Source: Adiantum capillus-veneris (taxonomy: Eukaryota; Streptophyta; Polypodiopsida; Polypodiales; Pteridaceae). From it: 64,000 bases of DNA. Each line of letters opens with the position of its first letter. Within the stretch, counting starts at the first letter, position 1. Under the pieces are notes generated by a model. The model was not told the DNA's origin, did not search any database, and was given only the letters and a program-made list of their open reading frames with translations. Location of the stretch: NCBI GenBank assembly GCA_014529385.2, contig CM043952.1, positions 66,913,870 to 66,977,869 on the forward strand, read 5' to 3'. Shown one piece after another: positions 57,362 to 64,000 of this stretch. The translations under genes were made by a program, and so were the position numbers.

Positions 57362-58412
57362 GAGTCTGGTTTAGTTGCATTTGCAAATGAGGTTGAAGAT
57401 GAAAGCAAAGGGCCTTATGAAGTGATTGAAGGGCTGATGCAAACCAAGGTTGAATTGTCAAAGAAGCAGGAATTGATGACACAAATGATCAGTGGAGACC
57501 TCTCAACTATGGAGAAGGAGATATATTTGCAAATGATGGCTAGTTTTCCTAATTTGTTCATTACTTCATATAAAGAGATCAGAGGGTCCAAGGGTGAAGA
57601 GATGCATATAGAGCTAAAAGAAGGTGCTAAGCCAGTATGGCAAAGGCTAAGAAGGATGGGTCAAGAGCAAATGGAAGCCTTGCAGGTAGAGGTGGACAAG
57701 TTATTGAAGGCAGGGTTCATAGTTCCAGTAGAGACCACAGAATGGGTGAGTCCAGTAGTAGTCAGTCCAAAGAAGGATGGGAAGTGGAGGATTTGTGTAG
57801 ATTTTAAGCCCTTAAATGCAGCCACTAAGAAGAACCCATATCCTCTTCCATTCATCGATCAGATTTTGGATTTAGCGGCTGGTTATGAGAGGTACAGTGT
57901 GTGTGATGGTTTTTCAAGCTATTTTCAATTGAAGATTGCTCTTAAAGACCGGACAAAGACAACTTTCATTACGCCATGCGACTGCTATTGCTACACGGTA
58001 TTGCCATTTGGGTTGACAAATGGACCATCCTTTTATCAAGAGAGAGCAAATTGGGTATTGGCACCATTCATTGGTAGTTGTGTTAAAGCTTTTATGGACG
58101 ACTTCTATGTCTACAGCAGTAGGGATGAACATCATGAGTGGAGGACAACTAAATCCCAAGAAATGTCATCTAGCACAGCCAACGGTGAAGTTATTGGGCC
58201 ATATGGTGTCAGAAAATGGCATTGAGGTTGATCCAAACAAGGTTAAGTCTATTATTCTTCTTCCATCACCTATGAGTACGAAGCAATTAGCAACCTTCAT
58301 ACACAAAGTGAAGTACATGGCACGGTTTATTCCATTGTCTTCTCAGCTTCTTTATCCATTACAACAAGTGGCAAAGTATGATCCATTGCAATGGGATGAC
58401 AAGTGTGAATAA
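57362..58412 (+). pseudogene. Reverse transcriptase of G2
   Basis: MHIELKEGAKPVWQRLRRMG, LLKAGFIVPVETTEWVSPVV, KDGKWRICVDFKPLNAATKK, YPLPFIDQILDLAAG, TVLPFGLTNGPSFYQ and FMDDFYVYS (catalytic D-D at 58097-58102) are in one frame. At ~58130 about 20 residues are lost and the frame changes; LNPKKCHLAQPTVKLLGHMV, GIEVDPNKVKSIILLPSP and the thumb continue to a TAA at 58410. The enzyme would copy element RNA to DNA. Except for this deletion and stops, the domain is well conserved. Confidence 0.92.
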
Positions 58413-60296
58413 GTGTTTCAAGAGGTGAAAGAGGTGTTAGGGGGGTTGTCAGCCATGCAGGCTCCTAATTCGGAGCAAGTGTTTTATATAAATCCATCAG
58501 TAGGGGATGATGCCATTTGATCCATGCTATTGCAAAAGGGGAAGGGCAGCCATTATATGAGGCCAGTGTATTGTGCAAGCCGAGTGAAGTTGGTAGCGGA
58601 GAGAAAGTTCTCGGAAGTACAGCTAGTGATGGCCATTGTGATATTTGCTTGTCGACGATTTCGTCATTACTTGCTACCACGACCTTTTGTTTTCTTGACG
58701 AGTTATGCATTTTTGCCACAGTTAATTAATGGCACTAACATGTTAAATGTGGTCAAGAAATGGGTAATTGAGCTGCAAGAGTTTGCATTCTCTTTTCTAG
58801 TGGAAGACAATACAAGAGCTACCCTAGCTGATTTGTTGACTTACAAGGAGAATCCCCTCCTTGTTAAGGAAGAGGTGGTGAGAAAGGTAGTTGAAGAAGT
58901 GCCACAGATCAGCAATGCACATGTGTTGTTCTTTGATGGCTCATACAGAAAGAGCCATGATGCCGTTTCACGAGGTATATCACTTTATGATCCAGAGGGC
59001 AAGCTAGTATGTAATAGAGGCTTCAAATTGGATGCTCATAGCAACAATGAGGCTGAATATGCTACTTTGGAAGCTGGATTACACATTTCTTTGAAGCATG
59101 GGATTAGAAGGTTGAGCATAGAAGGTGATGCCTTGTTAGTTGTGAAGCAAGTGTTGGGTGTGTGGAAGAGCAAGAACACCTCATTGAAGGAAATGTGTTT
59201 CAGAATTAAAGGCCTATTAAAAAATTTTGAAGCATGGAGCATCAGACACATTGAACGTGCTCTAAATGGGGAGGCACATGAAGCGGCTCAAGGCATGATT
59301 GGGGAGCTATTTGTGTTGAGGATCAACTTACCTCTTTACCATGGTCGGGAAAGTTTGGCTCAAGAAGAGGAGTTTTTGCTAACAGGAATCATTCCAAAGG
59401 AGATTCATAAGTCTAAGAAGTATGGCTTTGTGCGTAGAGCATACAGGTACAAATTGATTGGTGATGTCTTATATATGAAAGGGGCTGATCTCGTGTTGAG
59501 ATGTGTACCTTGGCGAGAGGAGCTTTATAGAGTGTTGGAAGAGAATCATGAAGGCGCATGTGGTGGCAATTTTGCTCTAAAGATCACCTTGCATAAGATT
59601 TTGCAAGAGGGGTATGTATGGCCTAGTTTGCACAAGGATGTTCACCATTGGTGTAGGTCTTGCAATAGGTGTCAAGCATTTGGGAAGAGAGTGTTGAAGC
59701 CAGAGCTACGAAAAACCATTATGGTGTTTGATGTGTTTGAAAAGTGGGAAATTGATGCAATAGGCCCGTTACCTATCACAAGCAGGGGCAAAAGCTATAT
59801 TTTGACTGCAGTGGACTATCTCTCTAGATGGGCAGAGGCTGTAGCAGTAAAACAAATCACTGCAAAGGATGTGGAAAAATTTGTGTATGATGAAATATGT
59901 TGCAAGTTTGGGGTGCCATTGGAGCTACTTTCAGATAAGGGGCCAGGATTTAGAGCTAAATTGCTAGACTTTTTATGTGCAAAGATGAAGATTAGGCATC
60001 AGCATACCACTCCTTATTACCTGCAGTGTAATGGATTAAATGAAAGATTCAATGGTGAGTTGGTACAGATTCTTTCAAAAGTGACAGAGCACCAAGGAAA
60101 GAATTGGGATTTGGAGCTGCCTAGTGCATTATGGGCTTACCGTACTTCGGTGAAGACAGGTACAGGGTTCACTCCATTTCATTTGGTGTATGGAAAGGAA
60201 GCACTATTTCCTGTGGAGGTAGAGTTGCCTGTAGTAAAGATGCTAGAGAAGTTGCTTGGGTCGCCTAGTGATGCATTCAAAGAGAGGCTCTTGTAG
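58413..60296 (+). pseudogene. RNase H, second (archaeal-type) RNase H and integrase of G2
   Basis: The frame first gives a degenerate RNase H (FYINPSVGDDAI with TGA at 58518, then PVYCASR, AERKFSEVQLVMAIV), which lacks the first catalytic Asp. From the start of the 590-codon open part (58524), residues ~134-215 form a second RNase H with FFDGS (D135-138 area), NNEAEY and IEGDALLV, so D, E and D are kept. The integrase follows: HEGACGGNF...WCRSCNRCQ (second His of HHCC replaced by Asn), then D411 (WEIDAIGPL), D471 (LSDKGPGF) and E507 (LNERFNGEL), i.e. exact D-D-35-E spacing. Ends TAG at 60294. Confidence 0.92.
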
Positions 60297-60713
60297 TTAC
60301 AAGAGGTTCAGTTGGATAGGATGAGCGCATTAGAACATTATGGGCAGATGCAAGATAAGGCTTTGGCAAAGATAAATGAAAAGTTCAAAAGTAAGGGTAT
60401 CAAGAAGCATGACTTGGTTTTGCGCTACAATAGTAAGCTGGACAACACCTTCCAAAAGAAGTTTCAGATTAAGTGGGAAGGCCCTTTCAAGGTAGTGGAG
60501 TGTTTTCCAAATGGCACATATCAACTGGCTAACCTGGATGGTGTTCTACATAAGTCAAGGGTAAATGGATTGCGTCTTAAATTGTATCATGCTAGATTGA
60601 TGATGGTGGAGCAAGATGAGCTGTCTACGGAGGAAGTAATGTTGGTGAGGGATGAGGAGACCTGTGATGCGGCGAGTCTCATATCGCTTTTTGCTGCTGC
60701 TGATCATGAATGA
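60297..60713 (+). pseudogene. Integrase C-terminal domain of G2
   Basis: Same frame as the preceding segment across the TAG. KGIKKHDLVLRYNSKLDNTF, KFQIKWEGPFKVVECFPNG and TYQLANLDG ... VNGLRLKLYH match the GPF/Y-type C-terminal domain. The frame ends TGA at 60711, 28 bases before the right LTR. Confidence 0.88.
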
Positions 60714-60741
60714 TCTAGCAGGCTAGGGGATGGACAAATTA

Positions 60742-61951
60742 TGTCAGGAGTTTTTTGGAGCAAGGGATTGCGCATATGTACATACCCATGCATGGTGCAT
60801 CAAATAAAGGATTGCCCATTTTCTAGAGCGAGGTGGTTACGTGGGGCTCACATGTGTACAGGTAGGACATCATGTACATAGTGCATCGATTTTCATCGTT
60901 ACCAATACCAGTGTGTTTTTTCTACAATAATGAGGAGTTTCTAGCACGTAAAACTTCTCGAGAAATCTATCCGCAGGACGATGACATGAGGTAAGCAAGT
61001 GCGTCAGATGGCATCTAGTGGTGTAAGGAGGCCGAACGGGGTCAATATTTGCACGTGGATGAATACGGACACAACATGGGTGTTTTCTTGTGATAATTAT
61101 GCAGAGAGGTCATCATGAGGACCATCTTTCGGGGCCACTTCACGTGGTGGCGGGATGCATTATTGAAAAAATTCGAGTGCCAGGTGTACGTATGGATGCA
61201 GAAGGGTGACAACTATGCACTGTGAGGTCAGTTTTTGGCCTGTTCGGGGTCCGTTTGAGGTCAACTAAAAGGCCAAGGGTGTCCAACTAAAAAAGCTAAG
61301 TGTGGGAACTGAAGAAACTGAGAGAAGACCAAAAAAAACGTGGAGAAGAGAGGAGGAACAGCCGCAGGTGTGTTTTTGCTCATTTTGGAGCCTGTTTTGG
61401 CCGTAATTTGCTCATCCGAGGTCGGATTTGAGCACTTTGACATTGTAGACTAGGTTTTTGGAGCCTGTTTTGGCTGTAAACTGCTCATCCAAAGTCGGAT
61501 TTGATCACTTTGACATTGTAGACTGGGGTTTTGGGCCGTTCCGGACACAATGGCGCTGTCCGCTTTGCCAAATTCCTCACTCTTTTTCTGCTGTTTTTAC
61601 TGTGTAAGTTTCTCCTATGAGCGAAGCTTCTCCTCCAATTTGTGATTGTATCTGGTATCTTTACCTATATTGTGTGAGTTTTTTGCCCCATTGGTGTTGA
61701 CGCAAGCTCATTTGTATCTAAACATCAGAAGTTCTCCTCTTTTGAGCTGAGTTTTTTGGGTGTGTGTGTGTGTCTATGTGGAGTGGGCAAGTCGATAGTC
61801 TCTCTCCTCTCACTCCATAGGTGTGTTCCCTGTCTCGGCCAGGTGTGTTGAGTAAGCCGAGTGGTGCCCCCTAGTGTGTGTGTGTGTATCATTCCAAAAG
61901 TGTGTGTTGGGTCGTTATAGAGGCGTTGTGTGTGTTTTCATCCCGCTCACA
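60742..61951 (+). repeat. Right LTR of G2
   Basis: Starts TGTCAGGAGTTTTTTGG and ends CCCGCTCACA. It carries a ~75-bp tandem duplication (61387-61530, GGAGCCTGTTTTGGC ... GACATTGTAGACT) absent from the left LTR, and shorter GT runs. Confidence 0.92.
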
Positions 61952-64000
61952 ACGCTTTCCCTCTTCCAAGCTCTTCTTCATGAGTGCCCTTGCTGCTTAT
62001 GGCCGAGAGAGGGAGAGAGAGCCTTAGCTTCACCTTGTGTTGCTAGCCGAGAACCTCGATGCCTATCTTCCTCCCTTCCCTTCCTAACCGAAGATGAGGG
62101 AGAGTGCGGTCTCCCTTCAAATCCCTCCTCCTTCGCTTGCTTCGCTTCCTTTCTTGCCCTCGACAAGCTCTTCTCAAGCTTGCTTGATTGCCTTGACACT
62201 CTCCTTCTCAAGCTTAATTCCTTGCCTCAACAAGTGAAAGAAGCTTGTAATCCTCGCCTTCCGTTAACCGAGGACGAGAGAGAGAGGAGAGAGAGCCCGT
62301 CCTTGCTTGGGTTGGAGATCGAGAGAGAGCGGGAGAGAGTGAGAGAGAGGGATCTTTCTTCCTTGCGCCGAGCTTCGTGCTCTTCTTGCCCTCGCTATCT
62401 CTCCTCGTTATGCCCTCCTTCAACAAAAAAAACTCCCTATTTTTTCCACCGACGGCGCCATCGGTGATGTGGCGCATGAAGCGAACCCTATGATGTGGCA
62501 GCTCAATTTTTTCACCGCCGCCAAATTGCACAGGGTTGGCACCAAATTGTGCCCCCTGGTTGGCCGGTCAGTTCTCGTTTCAGGCGCGCTCCTAACTGCC
62601 TGCTGTCCAGCCCGGCGCGAGCTCCTCTTTGCTGTCTCTGCGTCCTCGCCGCTGCCTACACCATGTCCAACTTATTTTTTCCTTTGCGTACACACCAATT
62701 AACCCTTCATTTATCCCATTGGGCGGGCTATGCTTGGGCAGCCGGGTGGTTATGGTATTGGGCGGCCTTGTTAGCTTGAGTGGGCGGCCATGCCTTAAGT
62801 GGGCGACCATGCCTTGGTTAATCCTTGGCCATTGTTGGCCACCGCATTTCGCATGCACTTGTCGAACAAAGCACATTGCCAAGCACGACAACTTCCTTGA
62901 GTAGTCCCGCAGTCAATGCATTCCAAGAGATCACATTCCGAACACGAAGCTCTTCAAGCACTTTTTGTGCCTTCGTAACGACACCATATTAGGCATGCAC
63001 GCCAGCCATCCTCGTCAATGCTCTTATTAGTCCTAAACTGACAATAACATCGCAAATTTTACTGCCCATATCAGCATCCCAAATAATCCAAAAATTACCC
63101 AGCTCAGCGTGCCAACAACTGACACCGGACTCTGCTTGCCAAGCAGTAAATCCCATTAGACTTCTTAAATTGCATAAAATGCATACAAACCCTGTCGAGG
63201 CTGTAAAATTCCTAGATGGAACTCTAATCAAGCGGACCGAACTGGTACGAAGACGGCCCCCTGTGAATCTTTAACGGCTAATATCTTGGCAACCGGGACT
63301 CCGATCACTGATCTGAAAAGACCGACGCGCTCCACAAAGTGAGCACTTTAGGAGTGTGCATTCATTTCATTTCTGTCACCTCAGCTGCAGTTGCCCAATC
63401 CGGTAGGGACCTGCAATTGACTCAAACTTCAAAATGTCATAACTTTTGCATCGTAGCTCCAATCAATGAGCCGTAAAGACAGGCCGGTAGATCACTTCAA
63501 GCACTACAGTTCTAGACCATAATATTCCATTTGTGCTCACTTCAAGAATAATCATTTTTGGCATCAATAAGGCATTTGTTGGCCCTTTTAAGCCGCATCT
63601 GGCATACATTAATCATTAAACTTGGCCTGTTAACAAGACCTCATCACTGACCATTAAATGTGTAGCCTTCAAAGAAGCTTAGCTTGCATTTCTCTCCTCT
63701 TTTTCTCTTCATGGCAGCGGAGCCGCACGACATCCACCCCCTCTGAACCTGCACAGCCTGCGGTCTGTGCCAACAACACTTCAATCTGCATCTTCTTTAG
63801 GTACCTTAAGCTCTTTCCATCATCAGACTCACATAACTGGTAAACATATGAAAAATAAAGTAATTTACATCCTATCATCAATGTTCTAACTTAATCAGTA
63901 GGTAGCTGCCCATCAAAAATCTTTGAACTGTATGTGCCGTATCTTCAAAGCATTCAATCATGGATAACTTGTTTAGTAAACCCCGCCAGAATCAAGTGCT
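61952..64000. other. Right flank of G2: CT/GA-rich then ordinary-composition DNA
   Basis: 61952-62460 is rich in CTTCTC/GAGAGAG and repeats words from the left flank (52600-53040). A run of GGCGG/TGGTTA words occurs at 62720-62840. The 62989-63231 minus frame is discussed with the PPR remnant. Beyond 63240 I see short frames only. No terminal repeat recognised. Confidence 0.5.
62881..62999 (-). pseudogene. PPR-motif remnant
   Basis: Minus-strand reading gives YGVVTKAQKVLEELRVRNVI followed by SWNALTAGLLKE, close to the plant PPR consensus YAKCG-L--A--VFDELP-RNVVSWNALI-G, with a stop where AK-CG should be. Upstream on the same strand (63231-62989) there are weaker echoes (FVCILCNL; LLLGKQ in another frame) of the preceding repeats. 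PPR proteins bind organellar RNA; this one is a decayed or captured fragment. One motif only, so the call is tentative. Confidence 0.55.

Larger units (their letters stand above)
53243..61951 (+). mobile_element. Tat-like gypsy retrotransposon G2, nearly full length
   Basis: LTRs at 53243-54399 and 60742-61951 flank a primer-binding-like site, gag (inverted), zinc knuckle, protease, RT, RNase H, a second RNase H, integrase and a purine-rich tract (CTAGGGGATGG). The double RNase H and the TTTTGGCGCC-type primer site place it near the plant Tat lineage. Pol is open apart from a few stops and one frameshift deletion, so the copy is relatively young. Flanking 5-mers (CACGT left, ACGCT right) do not form a clean target duplication. 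Confidence 0.93.

Overview
This window reads as nuclear DNA of a land plant and is almost entirely transposable-element sequence. I see no intact host gene, tRNA, rRNA or CRISPR array. A plant source is indicated by CACTA (En/Spm) elements with a TNP2-type transposase and a plant Transposase_24-type second gene, by a gypsy element with the plant Tat-type double RNase H, by a chromodomain gypsy element, and by fragments of plant gene families: an HMA/HIPP-like metal-binding domain, a DBP2-like DEAD-box helicase and a PPR motif. The retroelement density, the very long (GA)n tracts and the style of the PPR remnant suggest a large-genome, possibly seed-free plant such as a fern. That taxonomic guess is weak.

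Layout. 1-2933: 5' part of a CACTA element (C1, minus strand) with a broken transposase N-terminus and a captured HMA fragment. 2934-4837: GA-rich spacer. 4838-10312: gag-only LTR-like element (E1). 11096-13160: deleted copy (A) of a retroelement family that carries a DEAD-box helicase fragment. 13161-18566: repeat-poor, AT-rich DNA with a large foldback at 15485-15722. 18567-39360: a second copy (B, minus strand) of the A family, split by a complete gypsy element (G1, 22327-34117), which is itself split in its right LTR by a second CACTA element (C2, 28414-32652). Both inner insertions have target-site duplications (CCATC and AGT), so the order of insertion is B, then G1, then C2. 38380-39925: large inverted repeat of B terminal sequence. 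39926-44635: unassigned DNA, a ~117-bp tandem array with alternating monomers, and a duplicated segment ending in (CT)n. 44636-52210: chromovirus-type gypsy element (G3) with an iMet primer-binding site and a truncated right LTR. 52211-64000: GA-rich sequence on both sides of an almost complete Tat-like gypsy element (G2, 53243-61951) whose gag core is inverted; a PPR remnant lies at 62881-62999.

How the parts relate. G1 keeps gag and protease but has lost RT, RNase H and integrase, so any movement would have depended on a relative; G2 has the same type of primer-binding site and a similar protease, but is itself broken. C2 has lost the transposase N-terminus that C1 partly retains; the two share termini and subterminal repeats, so they belong to one family. 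A and B carry complementary deletions of the same captured helicase segment, so their common ancestor carried a longer piece. All coding regions here are best treated as pseudogenes or decayed element genes.
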